Assembly: GCA_028287235.1 (NCBI GenBank)
Contig: JAQBQB010000021.1
Coordinates: forward strand, 44,913-108,912
Reading direction: 5' to 3'
Length of the DNA: 64,000 bases
DNA from: Gemmatimonadota bacterium
Lineage (GTDB): Bacteria > Gemmatimonadota > Gemmatimonadetes > Gemmatimonadales > Gemmatimonadaceae
Shown: in pieces, positions 1 through 8,951 of the stretch
Numbering within the stretch: position 1 is the stretch's first letter
Layout: each line of letters starts with the position of its first letter
The notes under the pieces: model-generated
Seen by the model: only the letters and a program-made list of their open reading frames with translations
Databases searched by the model: none
What the model was told of the DNA's origin: nothing
Program-made: the position numbers and the translations under genes

Positions 1-984
1 GGTGATGTACGTGCCCGACATCAGCGGCACCCACGTTCCCCATGTGCCTGGGCCAGTGGACATGAGGTCCATGAGGTATCCGCCAGCGCCCATCGCGACG
101 ATCTCGGTGACGCCATCGTGATACGCCACTGCGGGCGATGACGTCGCGGCCCACGTGCTCAACTCATATTGCCAACCCGACCAGGCGCCGGAATACGTCT
201 GCGCGAAGAGCCGGCCATCGGTGCCGCGCGCGGTCACGAAGAGTGAGTTCGTTCCCGCGGTGTATGCCGCCGGCGTCCCGATGATGCAGCAGCCTTCGTG
301 ATCGTAGTCCGACCATGCTGTGCCGTTCCAAGACTTGTGATACATGTAGGAGTCGCTGCCTGCCACGAAGACGTCGAGCCGGTTCGGGGCCCAGGATGTG
401 ACTGCGGGTCCGCCACTGAGCACGCCGTTCAACGACTCCCACGCCGACCAAGTGCCGTTGGCCGGCCAGTAGATGTGGTCGAGATGAGTGGTCGTTGCGT
501 TGCGGGCGAACACATCGATGCGGTTCGCGGCCCACGAGACCGAGGCAGGGTCGGAGTCGATGTTGCCGCCGAGGTCCTCGAACGTGGAGAAGTGGCCGCC
601 GGTCCGCATGAGGTGGAACAGATGATTGCGGCCGCCGCGAACGAAGACGTCGATGGTGGTGGTGCCGGGACGAAGAGAGACGCTGGCCCCGGAGAGGAGC
701 ACGCCGCCCAGCGACTCCCACGGTGACCAGTGGGAGAGGAGAACATCCGGTCCGCCCCGCACGGCGTGCCAGAGCGCGTTGTCTGTGCCCTTCACGAACA
801 CGTGAAGAGTCGTGCCCTCCACTAGCAAGGCCGGCGTGTCGGTCGGCGAGGGACGGTTACAAGAGGGATAAGGCTCCGTGTCAACGAAGCATTGCGCGGG
901 GAGCCGCACGGCAAGGGCGGTGATTGCGAGCGCGGCGGCGGCCGCGCGACCGAGCGTGCGGCGCGCAACGTGTTGGATTTGCAC
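1..984 (-). CDS. Secreted PLL-like (DUF346) beta-propeller lectin, 3' end cut by window edge
   Basis: The frame is open for 328 codons and leaves the window, so the C-terminus is missing. The start is GTG at 984 with GAGG five bases upstream; there is no ATG, so an ATG-only search would miss the gene. Residues 1-32 look like a signal peptide (basic start, Ala/Leu core, ending LPAQC). Then come repeated blocks of about 45 residues with the pattern [IL]-[DH]-VFV-x-G followed by W..WESL.GV.LSG (for example LHVFVKGTDNALWH, IDVFVRGGRNHLFH, LDVFVAGSDSYMYH). This is the repeat of the PLL-like/DUF346 sugar-binding propellers. It lies 132 bases downstream of the BTAD regulator in the same direction, which suggests but does not prove co-expression. 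Role inferred: secreted or surface carbohydrate binding; ligand unknown. Confidence 0.75.
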   Translation of the reverse strand, partial: MQIQHVARRTLGRAAAAALAITALAVRLPAQCFVDTEPYPSCNRPSPTDTPALLVEGTTLHVFVKGTDNALWHAVRGGPDVLLSHWSPWESLGGVLLSGASVSLRPGTTTIDVFVRGGRNHLFHLMRTGGHFSTFEDLGGNIDSDPASVSWAANRIDVFARNATTTHLDHIYWPANGTWSAWESLNGVLSGGPAVTSWAPNRLDVFVAGSDSYMYHKSWNGTAWSDYDHEGCCIIGTPAAYTAGTNSLFVTARGTDGRLFAQTYSGAWSGWQYELSTWAATSSPAVAYHDGVTEIVAMGAGGYLMDLMSTGPGTWGTWVPLMSGTYIT

Positions 985-1116
985 GGGAGCCTCAAATGGA
1001 GAGTGAGTTCGAACGTGCGCCAACATCGGCGACGCCCCTCACCCGGCGCTCACTTGCCGCTCTCGTACTCGAGGCTCTGCGATTACCTGATCAATTTTCT
1101 CGAGATCGGCGCGCTT

Positions 1117-3999
1117 CTAGCGGCTCAGCGTGGCCAGCCGCGCCTTCGCCGCTGTCACGACCGGCGCCAGCTCTGGGTCGGCGTCCGCCCAGAGCGCGAG
1201 GAAGCGGCGATACGAAACCGCGGCCGCCGCTCGCTCGCCGAGAGCTTCGTGGAACTGCGCTTCGCGAAGCCGCGCGGCCGGCGCGTACATGAAGTCGTAG
1301 CCCGCTGGATCAGGAAAGGTCGACAGCCAGGCCAGAGCATCCTGCGGGCGATGCACGTCGGACAACAGCTCCGCGCGGAGAAACCGCTCATGCGCGAGAG
1401 GGAAGCTGTACACGTGCGGCAGCCGGTGATCGGGAGCGAGGTGGGGCTCTCCGAGAAGCGCGAGCGCCCGCGCCGAGTTCCCGGCGGAACGCATCGCCTC
1501 TGCCCTCACGACGCGCGCGAAACGGTGTGAATACGCGGTGTCCGCGCTTCGGACGGACCTGAAAGCGTCGAGCGTGCGCGCGGAGCGCTCCGCGGTCGCG
1601 GTGTCTCCCGCGCGGACCGCGAGCATACCCAACAAATAGTGACGGAGCGGCACCGTCATAGGATGCACGGCAGTACGCGGCAGCGGCAAAGAGAGAGCAC
1701 GCGCCGCACGGAGTCGTTCAGCCGGCGCAGCCTGGGGCAGCGGCAGCATTGCGAGCACGGCACGGTATTCCACAGCGTGTCCCTCGTGGAGCGACATCGC
1801 CGAATCGACGGTTGCGGAGGCGGCGCGCGCGTGCCCCCGAGCGAGCTGGAATTGCGCTCGCAGGAACATCATGCCGGCGTCGCGAGACTCGAAGGTCTGC
1901 CGAGCGAAGAAGGGGGGAACCAATAGCTCGGCGACGTCCGCTTGGTCCGGAGACGCCACGGCCACGCTCTCGAGGATGCCGCGCGCGACAGACACGGGAA
2001 TGAGCGCGAAGCGCTCGGCGGCGACGACGCGTCCGGGATGATCGCCGAACGCAAAAGCCCTAAGGAGGCGTAGCTCGATCACGCGGTTTTCGTCGGGATC
2101 CGAGCGCTCGAGCTGCGACGCCAAGCGATTGAACTCCACGCTGTCGCCCGCCCGAGCGGCAAGACGCGCGGCGTGAAGCAGCGCGCTCGCGTTGCGCGGC
2201 TCGAGCTCCAGTGCCCGCCGCCAGTCGGGCCGTGAATCGACCGAAGGACGACCGAGGCTCGGTCCCCAATGGAACGCGATCTCCGCGAGCTGCGTCCGCG
2301 CCTCCAAGTCGTACTCGTCATCGGCGGCGAGACGGCGATAGAGAAACTCCGCCGAATCTGCGACGCCGCGAAGGTAGAGACTCCATGCTTCCACCCCAGC
2401 GCGTTGGCGCGTGGCGAGCCGCCCGCTGTATGCAAGCGCGCGTTCCGCCGCCCAATCGGCGATTGCACTCTGGGCGGTCCAACTGGCCGCGCCGCTCAAG
2501 CCGCGATACGCGAGCGCGAAGGTGCTGTCGCCATCGATGGCGCGCTGGAATGCTGAAACCGCGGCGGGATATCGCCCGCTCGTGTACTCCGCCTCGCCGC
2601 GCAGATATGCGCGCAGCGCTTCAATAGAGTGCGTCGTGAGAGCGGCCGACCGATAGCGCCGTGCCGGCGCGCTGGCGTCGAGCTGCGTCATCAGTTGCGC
2701 GGCGAGCGCATCGACGAGCTCGAACAAATCGCCCGGCTTGCCGTCCACCTTTGCGTTCACCACGGTCCCGACTGCGTTGGGTGCTCCGATCGATGCAGAG
2801 ATGCGGAGCCGTCCGCCTGCCTCGGTGACTTCGCCGACGATGAACCGTTCCGCGCCGAACCGCTGCGCGAGCTTCGCACCCTCCTCCATCGTTGCGGGGC
2901 CGGCGGCGGTGCCGCGCTCCGAGGCGACCGCGCGCGCGCCGACCGTTTTCAGGTCGCCCGCGCCGTCGAGGTCAGAGTCGAGAAGGTGGGCGATGCCCGC
3001 GCCGAGGTAGGAGAGATCGGGGCCGCCGTTGTACGTGAAGGGCAAGACCAGCACAGTCCGCGCGGCATTGGAGGACACGGCCGCACTGCGATTCCGAAGC
3101 GCGAGAGTGCCGGCGCCCGCAGCGAACAACGCGGCGGCGACGAGCGCGGCGACGCCTTTGCGACGACGCCATCGTCGCCCGGTTGCGGACGAGACGGCCG
3201 CGACCAGGGCCAGTGGTTGTTCCACGGCCACCGGTGTCGCAGACGTCGCCGGATGATACATGTTGACGTCGACGCGCGTGCGCACCGAGGCGAGCAACGA
3301 CTGGGTCTCGGGCGACGGGTCCGCGCCGTACTCTTCCTGAAGCTGGCGGGCGAACTGCGCGTACTCTCGGAGCGCGCCGGCGCGGTCGCCGGTGCGATCG
3401 TGCAGCGCCATCAAGCGACGCACCGACTGTTCGTCGGGATGGATGTTCGCCGCGCGCTGGCCCCAGGCAAGCGCCGTCGTCGCATCGCCAGCGCCGGCAG
3501 CGCGCTCGGCGAGGGTCCACGCGGATGACGCGGCGCGGCGAGCGAGCCGCGTCCGTTCGTTGCCGAGCCATTCTTCGAACGCGGGAGCGTCCTTCAGAAA
3601 AAAACCCGCGAGTAGCGGGCCGCGATACCACTCGAGCGCTTCCTCGTGCGCGTCGCGGGCCACGGCTTCCTCGAAGGCGATGACGTCGCACGAGAGGCGT
3701 TCAGGATCGACGCTTACCGCGCCGCCTTCGCGAGTCACGATCACACCCGGTCCGACCACGCGCCGCAAGAAATGGAGCGACTGATTGAGCGCTTGGCGCG
3801 CACGCTCGGCGTCGGACTCGGGCCAGAAGCATGCGAGCAGCGAGTCGCGGCGATGCAGGTCGCGCGGCTCGGCCGCGACGAGGTATGCAAGCAGCGCGGT
3901 CCGTTTGGGTTGGGCCAGTGCCGCGGTTAGCGCTGTCTCCGACGAGTCACGAAGATCGAGCGCGCCGAGCAGCCGGAGCCGCATTGTCTGGCTTGTCAA
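1117..3999 (-). CDS. SARP/BTAD-family transcriptional regulator with membrane segment and C-terminal TPR region
   Basis: The protein has 960 residues. Residues about 6-100 form an OmpR-like winged helix of the SARP type (RLRLLGALDL start, then LLAYLVAAEPRDLHRRDSL...FWPESDAERARQALNQSLHFLRR). Residues 100-250 are the bacterial transcriptional activation domain, rich in TPR-like helices. A single membrane helix at about 280-300 follows a basic RRWRRRKG stop. The outer half starts VLPFTYNGGPDLSYLGAGIAHLL, like the FlgO/adenylate-cyclase-associated sensor modules, and continues with many Ala-rich TPR-like helices to the end. Such regulator-membrane-TPR fusions are common in Gemmatimonadota. An alternative start is ATG at 3984, exactly where the conserved domain begins. 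Targets are unknown; the lectin gene just downstream is a candidate. Confidence 0.85.
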   Translation of the reverse strand: MTSQTMRLRLLGALDLRDSSETALTAALAQPKRTALLAYLVAAEPRDLHRRDSLLACFWPESDAERARQALNQSLHFLRRVVGPGVIVTREGGAVSVDPERLSCDVIAFEEAVARDAHEEALEWYRGPLLAGFFLKDAPAFEEWLGNERTRLARRAASSAWTLAERAAGAGDATTALAWGQRAANIHPDEQSVRRLMALHDRTGDRAGALREYAQFARQLQEEYGADPSPETQSLLASVRTRVDVNMYHPATSATPVAVEQPLALVAAVSSATGRRWRRRKGVAALVAAALFAAGAGTLALRNRSAAVSSNAARTVLVLPFTYNGGPDLSYLGAGIAHLLDSDLDGAGDLKTVGARAVASERGTAAGPATMEEGAKLAQRFGAERFIVGEVTEAGGRLRISASIGAPNAVGTVVNAKVDGKPGDLFELVDALAAQLMTQLDASAPARRYRSAALTTHSIEALRAYLRGEAEYTSGRYPAAVSAFQRAIDGDSTFALAYRGLSGAASWTAQSAIADWAAERALAYSGRLATRQRAGVEAWSLYLRGVADSAEFLYRRLAADDEYDLEARTQLAEIAFHWGPSLGRPSVDSRPDWRRALELEPRNASALLHAARLAARAGDSVEFNRLASQLERSDPDENRVIELRLLRAFAFGDHPGRVVAAERFALIPVSVARGILESVAVASPDQADVAELLVPPFFARQTFESRDAGMMFLRAQFQLARGHARAASATVDSAMSLHEGHAVEYRAVLAMLPLPQAAPAERLRAARALSLPLPRTAVHPMTVPLRHYLLGMLAVRAGDTATAERSARTLDAFRSVRSADTAYSHRFARVVRAEAMRSAGNSARALALLGEPHLAPDHRLPHVYSFPLAHERFLRAELLSDVHRPQDALAWLSTFPDPAGYDFMYAPAARLREAQFHEALGERAAAAVSYRRFLALWADADPELAPVVTAAKARLATLSR

Positions 4000-4186
4000 A
4001 GTTGGGTGCGGTGGGTGCCGTCGGCTGGGGCACGCTCGGCTCTCGCAATTTCAAAGGAGGGGATGAGTGCGTCAAGCGATTCACGGCTTTGAACGTCAGT
4101 TCTTCGTAACAAGTGATCGCAAAGCGCCCCGTAAGCGGCAGATCACCGGCGCAGCGTACACTCGAGCATCCTTCAACCATTTTCCG

Positions 4187-4882
4187 ATGCGCAGCCGTCC
4201 CGTTTTCCGCACCCTTGCTCTTCTCGCCATTCTCCCGGTGCTCGTCACGATCGCCGCACCGCTCGATTCGTCACTCGGCGCGCAGCGCTCGCCGGATTAC
4301 AGCTGCCCGCTCGACGGCGCACCGCTCATCCCGGAACCGGATGCCCTCGGAATCGGCGGCTGGCCGACCGGGGGCGCGTTTGACGACACACGCGCGGATG
4401 GTATCAGCGCGGCCGGCGATCGCATCATGCGGCCGCACGGCGCGTGGGAGCTCGCGGCCGGCGAAGGCGCGAACGTGCACGCGGTGCGCGGCGGCCGCGT
4501 TGCCGCATCAGCGGTGTGGCCGAACCTGGGCAACGTCGTGATCGTCGATCATGGAGACGGCGAATACGCCGTGTATGGACTGCTCGGCACCCGGACGGCG
4601 CGCGAGGGTGCGACCATCGCGCGCGGCGAAGTCATTGGCACCGTGGGTTTCTCCGGCGACGGCGCGGTCGTCCACGCCCGGCTTCCATCGGCCTCGGCAC
4701 GACTTCACCTCGCGCTGGTGGTTGCCGGCCGAAGTGGGTTAGCCGATGCCGGCCAACCATTGCGCCAACTCGCCGGCTGGACAGACGCATGGCGGCAGAC
4801 GATCGCGGGCGTGACCGGCCCGATCGATCCGGGAATCCGGCTGCCCGCAACCTGCCGGGCCGGTCGGCGAACGACGCAGTAG
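4187..4882 (+). CDS. Secreted M23-like (LysM-less) peptidase fold protein, catalytic site apparently degenerate
   Basis: From ATG 4187 the protein has 231 residues and begins with a clear signal peptide (MRSRPVFRTLALLAIL..., cleavage near LGAQ). The body has the M23 (lysostaphin-type) layout: PHGAWELAAGEGANVHAVRGGRV, then NVVIVDHGDGEYAVYGLL, then the EGATIARGEVIGTVGFSGDG block and a final LHLAL strand. The zinc ligands are not all kept: the usual H-x-G-x-D has Glu or Leu where Asp is expected, and the final HxH reads LHLAL. It may be a non-catalytic cell-wall binding or scaffold protein. The best Shine-Dalgarno (AGGAGG, 4055-4060) precedes GTG 4067, which would add 40 residues before the signal peptide; the start is therefore uncertain. 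Confidence 0.65.
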   Translation: MRSRPVFRTLALLAILPVLVTIAAPLDSSLGAQRSPDYSCPLDGAPLIPEPDALGIGGWPTGGAFDDTRADGISAAGDRIMRPHGAWELAAGEGANVHAVRGGRVAASAVWPNLGNVVIVDHGDGEYAVYGLLGTRTAREGATIARGEVIGTVGFSGDGAVVHARLPSASARLHLALVVAGRSGLADAGQPLRQLAGWTDAWRQTIAGVTGPIDPGIRLPATCRAGRRTTQ

Positions 4883-4916
4883 TCGCACTGAGAGAATCGA
4901 CGACGCGCGTCGGGCT

Positions 4917-4954
4917 TTCACGAACGGCTGCCTCAATGGGCGGCCGTTCGTGAA
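4917..4954. terminator. Perfect hairpin between convergent genes
   Basis: TTCACGAACGGC pairs with GCCGTTCGTGAA around a short G+C loop that can extend the stem. It sits between the stop of the M23-like gene (4882) and the stop of the LamG gene (4966), which face each other. No long T-run follows on either strand, so it is a probable bidirectional terminator rather than a textbook one. An outer pair CTGAGAG/CTCTCAG (4889-4895 and about 4973-4979) also brackets it. Confidence 0.55.
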
Positions 4955-4965
4955 GACCGTCACTC

Positions 4966-6012
4966 TCAGAGTTTCGTCCGAATCGCGTTCACCGCCCCGT
5001 GCAGCGCGTCGGCGGTCGCCTGCGTGATCTTATGAGAATTCAATGCCGCGTCGATCTTGTTGTCGGTGGAGTTCAGCTTCCCTTTCACCGAGGTGACCGG
5101 CGCGTTGCTCTGGATCGCGTCCGCCACCTGTTGGAGCGAGGCTGTGATCGTCGACGCCGTCTTCGGTTCGATTGCCCCGCTCGACGCGAGCGCTTGAACG
5201 GCGGAAATCGCGACGGTCGTGAGCGCGGCCGCCGTGGGCGGACAGATACCGGCGCTCCCCGCGTTGTAGATCGAGCTGACTTCGCCGGCGGTGAGCGCCC
5301 GGTCGTACAGCGCCGCATCGTCGATCAGGCCCGCGAAGAACGACGGGCCGCCAACGAACTCTGGGAACGCGCCGAACTTCGCGCCGAACGACGCATCGGT
5401 GTTGAGAACCCCGAAGAGCCCTCCCATCGCCTGGCCGTTCGTGTAGATGATCGCGTGATTGCCGTCGTACGTCATGGCGACGTGCATCCATCCGTCGGGC
5501 GACGGCATGCCGGAATAGAACGACGCGTCGTAGCCCCAGGTGAAAAACTGAAGATTCGGATAGCCGTCGAAGTCCAGGCTGAACGCGCGCTGGAGTTCCT
5601 GGCCGCCCGTGTGAAACGGCGTGTGGCGATCGCCGTCCCACTGCGACGCCGACACGTAGAGCCAAAACGTCCACGTCCGCGCGGCGGCGCCGGCGGGCAT
5701 CGTCGCGGAGGTGGGGACGAACACATAGCCGTCTCCCGCAAGCGAGAATGCGTCGCCGACCATCCCGGGGGCGTACGACACGTTGCCCGTGGCGATTCCA
5801 TTGTTGGTGCCAAGCGCGTCCGCGGTTGTGCCGTCACCGGTCCAATGGCTGACGAGACCTCCAAGAACCGCGGCGCACGTGCCGGGCGTGATGCTGTGCG
5901 AAGCCGGGCCATTGGCGGCAATTCGGGGAGTGGTGACGCCTTGATTGTCCTGACACGCTGTGGCGGCAACGAGCAACGAGAGCGTTGCCATGAGGCGGGC
6001 GGTGCTTCGCAT
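4966..6012 (-). CDS. LamG/concanavalin-like lipoprotein
   Basis: Start ATG 6012 gives a 348-residue protein beginning MRSTARLMATLSLLVAATAC, a lipoprotein signal with the modified Cys at about residue 20. Residues about 50-240 are a LamG-like jellyroll: LVSHWTGDGTTADALGTNNG opening, DGYVFVPTS, WTFWLYV, GWMHVAMTYDG, IYTNGQ and the closing GLIDDAALYDRALTAGEVSSIYNAG, which is the diagnostic LamG ending. The last 100 residues are Ala/Thr-rich helices (IEPKTASTITASLQQVADAI) that look like a spacer or small helical bundle. A longer frame upstream to 6126 lacks a signal peptide at its front and is not preferred. Probably anchored in the outer membrane and binding a polysaccharide or protein; the ligand is unknown. 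Confidence 0.8.
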   Translation of the reverse strand: MRSTARLMATLSLLVAATACQDNQGVTTPRIAANGPASHSITPGTCAAVLGGLVSHWTGDGTTADALGTNNGIATGNVSYAPGMVGDAFSLAGDGYVFVPTSATMPAGAAARTWTFWLYVSASQWDGDRHTPFHTGGQELQRAFSLDFDGYPNLQFFTWGYDASFYSGMPSPDGWMHVAMTYDGNHAIIYTNGQAMGGLFGVLNTDASFGAKFGAFPEFVGGPSFFAGLIDDAALYDRALTAGEVSSIYNAGSAGICPPTAAALTTVAISAVQALASSGAIEPKTASTITASLQQVADAIQSNAPVTSVKGKLNSTDNKIDAALNSHKITQATADALHGAVNAIRTKL

Positions 6013-6132
6013 CGGAATCCCTGGAGAGGAGGGGGCTGACGGCGTCGGCTCGTCGGCGGACAGGGTACAGACGGAGGGAGAGGAACAGCGGCCGCTAACG
6101 TACTGCGCCAGGCCGTCGCGTGCCACAACGCG

Positions 6133-6612
6133 TTATGATCGGTTCGGTGCTTCAACGAGGACCTGGGACCTCGAAAGCCATGCCGCAGAGGCCAGGCACA
6201 CCGCGATGACAAGTGAGAACGCGATCGGGACGATGAAGATGTATCTCCAACTCACCACCGCGATCGCGGCAAAGCACAGGGCCGCCGCCCACCCTATGCC
6301 GCGTAGGCGCGACAACGTCTCCGCTGGAAGCCCGCCCAGCTGCCAGGCGAGCACCGCCGCGAACAGGTAGAGCACTGCGATCGTGAATCCGGAACCGAGA
6401 TAGAAGTCCCAATACGTTCGGTCAGACCCCATGGCGTCGAAGTGAATAGACCGCATCGAGGCGACAAGCGCATCTACGCCCCACTGGGGGTCGGGCGGTT
6501 GGCGAAACCCCACGGTGTGTCCCACGGCAAACAGCAACAGCAAGACAGCGGCGACGCACACGTGATCGCTTCCGCGCGACACAGTCAGCCGAGGCGCCGA
6601 GGAAAAGGGCAA
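6133..6612 (-). CDS. Small integral membrane protein, four predicted segments
   Basis: A 159-residue protein with four hydrophobic segments at about 19-35, 75-92, 105-120 and 123-142. Between the first two lies a conserved-looking stretch, MRSIHFDAMGSDRTYWDFYLGSG, with the fourth segment followed by a short cytoplasmic tail. The His-Thr-Val-Gly after segment one together with the DAMGSDRTYWDFY block resembles a small uncharacterised membrane family found in Leptospira and soil bacteria; I recognise the pattern but not a function. The start shown is TTG; GTG at 6582 (VSRGSDHV) is an equally possible start. It is divergent from the broken nucleotidyltransferase gene, eight bases away. Confidence 0.6.
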   Translation of the reverse strand: MPFSSAPRLTVSRGSDHVCVAAVLLLLFAVGHTVGFRQPPDPQWGVDALVASMRSIHFDAMGSDRTYWDFYLGSGFTIAVLYLFAAVLAWQLGGLPAETLSRLRGIGWAAALCFAAIAVVSWRYIFIVPIAFSLVIAVCLASAAWLSRSQVLVEAPNRS

Positions 6613-6620
6613 TCCGGTCG

Positions 6621-7049
6621 GTGAAAAAGCGCGCGGACGATAAGGACAACGATGCGCATTCGCCTGATTTTCTCGACTTCATCGCAGCGCTCAACGAGCA
6701 CCGCGTCGATTTCGTGCTCGTTGGCGGTTACGCGCTTGGTGTTCACGGGGTCATTCGGGCCACTGGCGATATCGACTTCTTCTATCGACGGACGAAGGCT
6801 GTGGTGCGCCGACTCTGCGCCGCAATGCATGATTTCGGCGCGCCGACTGAAGTGATCGATGCGGAGGCGCTAATGGCGCCCAGATAGTGACGTAGTTCGG
6901 CTGGCGCGACGACGATTACCATTCAAGCCCAGCCATTGCGTGTCATCGGCCTCACCGAGCTCCGAGCCAACAAGGCTGCGACGGGCCGGAAGAAGGACGC
7001 CGATGATCTGCAAAAACTACGTGCTCTCAACGCACGGAAGAAACGCTAA
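6621..7049 (+). pseudogene. Broken nucleotidyltransferase (DUF6036/AbiEii-like) gene
   Basis: The first 88 codons from GTG 6621 encode the front half of a nucleotidyltransferase: FLDFIAALNEHRVDFVLVGGYALGVHGVIRATGDIDFFYRRT, with the GG...D-x-D nucleotidyl-transfer motif. Two adjacent stops follow, TAG 6885 and TGA 6888. The same frame then continues with PLRVIGLTELRANKAATGRKKDADDLQKL..., the exact kind of C-terminus such proteins have (V-I-G-L...L...NK...GR..D..D). About 40 residues that normally join the halves (the R-I-D-L-L-T strand region) are missing. An internal deletion with in-frame stops is the simplest reading. These families are often the antitoxin or toxin part of defence or toxin pairs; no partner is seen here. 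Confidence 0.75.
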
Positions 7050-7101
7050 TTCGCGGTGCGCTCTCATCCTCGATGCCTTCCGGAGCGCCCCGCCCCGGCG
7101 C

Positions 7102-7130
7102 TTGACACCCGCGCTCGCCTCCACGATAGT
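7102..7130 (+). promoter_or_regulatory. Sigma70-type promoter for the ankyrin gene
   Basis: TTGACA at 7102-7107 (perfect -35) and GATAGT at 7125-7130 (-10, four of six) are separated by exactly 17 bases. Transcription would start near 7137 and give a leader of about 135 bases before the ATG at 7273. Confidence 0.6.
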
Positions 7131-7145
7131 TTTTGCCAGCGCGCC

Positions 7146-7193
7146 TGACAGGGCGCCTCCCACCCGCGGCGAGGGAAGCATTCCCACCTGTCA
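7146..7193 (+). other. Structured 5' leader of the ankyrin mRNA
   Basis: TGACAGG (7146-7152) pairs with CCTGTCA (7187-7193) and encloses a second small stem, GGGAA/TTCCC (7173-7177 with 7181-7185). It lies between the predicted promoter and the start codon. I cannot match it to a known riboswitch class; it may simply be leader structure. Confidence 0.3.
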
Positions 7194-7272
7194 TGGTCTG
7201 AAACGCGGTGCTGGACACCTTCTTTCAGCCTGATTCCGCAGCGGGTACAGGCGTTACGTGAAAGGAGGCGCC

Positions 7273-8901
7273 ATGTCACCTGCTCGCGATCTACCCGCAC
7301 GCCCGTCGCTCGACTCACTTCGGAAACAAGCGAAGAGACTCGCCCGCGACGCTGATGCCGGAAACGGCGAAGCCATCGGCCGCATTCACGCGCAGTTGCC
7401 TCGGAGCGCGCTCCCACTCTCCAACCGCGATGCGCAACTCGTCATCGCCCGAGAGTACGGATTCGCCGGCTGGACGGATCTGACGGCCGAGGTGCAGAAG
7501 CGCCTGGGCAACGCGGTCGAGTGGGCTGCGTCGCAGGCCAAGGTTGCCGTTCACCAGCAGGACGACGAGCGGCTGCGAACGCTGCTGGCCGAATACCCGG
7601 CGCTGGTCTCGTGGCGTGACGAAAACGACCGGACCCTGCTCGACTCCACGACATCCTATGCGATGGACTGCTCGGATCCGGAACGCGAGCACCTCTACAC
7701 GCGTCCGGTTTCCGCCGAGCGGCTGCTCGACGCCGGCGCGATCGTCGATCGCAGGACCGCGGAACACGTGATCCGGACGGGCGCCGCAGGAATGCTCCAC
7801 TTGCTCGCGCGAAAAAATGCGTTGCCGCGAACGCTGTTCGTTCTCGCCGCACTCGGCGACGATGCAGCGGTTCGCGCGCGTCTCGAACACAATGGCGGGC
7901 GACACGACGCAGAAGGCCGCGATCAGCAAACTGTGATCGGCCGCGCGCTGCTGAGCGCGTGTCGCTTTCGACACGCAGGCGTTGCATTGCGGCTTCTCGA
8001 GCGCGCGATCATGCTCGATCCGGAGCTGGGCCGGCGCATCGAACAATGGGAGAGCCGCCCGGCATTCGTCGAGTTCCTGATCCAGCATCCGGGCGCCTTG
8101 TGGCAGGAGCCCGACACCACGCCGTGGGAGGCGTTCGTGATCCTGCAGCTGGCGCGCGCGCGCGATCGCGCCGATCTCCCAACGTTCCGCCGCTGGCTCG
8201 ACGACGAACCGTGGGTGCTCCAACCCTCGTTCACGCACGTCCAGGCTGGGTTGATCCTGCCGGCTTGCTATGAGAAGGATCGCGAAGCGTTCATCGTGAC
8301 GCTGCTGGACCGCGATCCGGCGCTACTCCACGCCGAGCCTCCACCGCCCTCGCAGTGCATCGTCCAAGCGCTCTCGTACGGGAATGCGCACCTCATTCCG
8401 CTGCTGACGCGCATCTGGCCGCTGCCGAGCGACTTGCCGCATGCGGCCGGCGTTGGCGACGCAGCTGGAGTGTCGTGTTGGTTCGACGCGTCTGGCGAGC
8501 CGGTGTTGGGACCGTTGACCCACCACTACCCTCACAGCGATCCGCACTTCCCCCGTGCCGACCTGCATTGGGGATCTCCGACGACTCAGCAGGTTCTGGA
8601 CATCGCGCTCGCGTGGGCGGTGTTGAATCGACACTTCGAGATCGCGACGTTTCTGCTGGAACGCGGCGCCAACATCGACACCGACTGGGCGACGCACGAG
8701 CCGGCGAGCATTCTTCACGAAGCGGCAATTCAAGGGAATGAGGACGCCGTGCGGTTCCTCATCGACCACGGCGCCGATCTGACGATGACGGACTATCGCT
8801 ACCAGTCCAACGCCGAAGGTTGGGCACGGTACGGGTCACCCGATGAACGGATGGCCGACTTGTTGGCGGCGGCCGCTGACCGCGCCCGTGACAACACGTA
8901 G
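7273..8901 (+). CDS. Ankyrin-repeat protein
   Basis: ATG 7273 follows AAAGGAGG (7260-7267) at a good distance and is preferred to GTG 7258. The product has 542 residues. Residues 1-75 carry the usual lead module of these proteins: LPARPSLDSLRKQAKRLARDADAGN, then LSNRDAQLVIAREYGFAGWTDLTAEV. The middle contains diverged helical repeats. The last 100 residues are clear ankyrin units: LDIALAWAVLNRHFEIATFLLERGANID and ASILHEAAIQGNEDAVRFLIDHGADLT. No signal peptide is seen, so it is probably cytoplasmic and used for protein binding. It ends just before a strong hairpin and the prophage junction, so it is the last host gene on this side. Confidence 0.85.
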   Translation: MSPARDLPARPSLDSLRKQAKRLARDADAGNGEAIGRIHAQLPRSALPLSNRDAQLVIAREYGFAGWTDLTAEVQKRLGNAVEWAASQAKVAVHQQDDERLRTLLAEYPALVSWRDENDRTLLDSTTSYAMDCSDPEREHLYTRPVSAERLLDAGAIVDRRTAEHVIRTGAAGMLHLLARKNALPRTLFVLAALGDDAAVRARLEHNGGRHDAEGRDQQTVIGRALLSACRFRHAGVALRLLERAIMLDPELGRRIEQWESRPAFVEFLIQHPGALWQEPDTTPWEAFVILQLARARDRADLPTFRRWLDDEPWVLQPSFTHVQAGLILPACYEKDREAFIVTLLDRDPALLHAEPPPPSQCIVQALSYGNAHLIPLLTRIWPLPSDLPHAAGVGDAAGVSCWFDASGEPVLGPLTHHYPHSDPHFPRADLHWGSPTTQQVLDIALAWAVLNRHFEIATFLLERGANIDTDWATHEPASILHEAAIQGNEDAVRFLIDHGADLTMTDYRYQSNAEGWARYGSPDERMADLLAAAADRARDNT

Positions 8902-8925
8902 CGATTGCTTGCGACGGAATTGCGA

Positions 8926-8949
8926 ACGGCCGTCCCGAGGGACGGCCGT
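8926..8949 (+). terminator. Hairpin terminator after the ankyrin gene
   Basis: ACGGCCGTCCC is followed after two bases by its perfect complement GGGACGGCCGT, giving a stem of nine or more pairs 24 bases after the stop codon. There is no T-run, so termination efficiency is uncertain. Confidence 0.55.
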
Positions 8950-8951
8950 CG

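Noticed and set aside
4063..4092. Nine-codon leader peptide directly after a strong ribosome site
   Set aside because: The peptide MSASSDSRL shows no attenuator features and no terminator or antiterminator pair follows, so I list only the ribosome site under the M23-like gene.
7146..7193. Known riboswitch in the ankyrin leader
   Set aside because: No conserved riboswitch core was recognised; only simple stems are visible.
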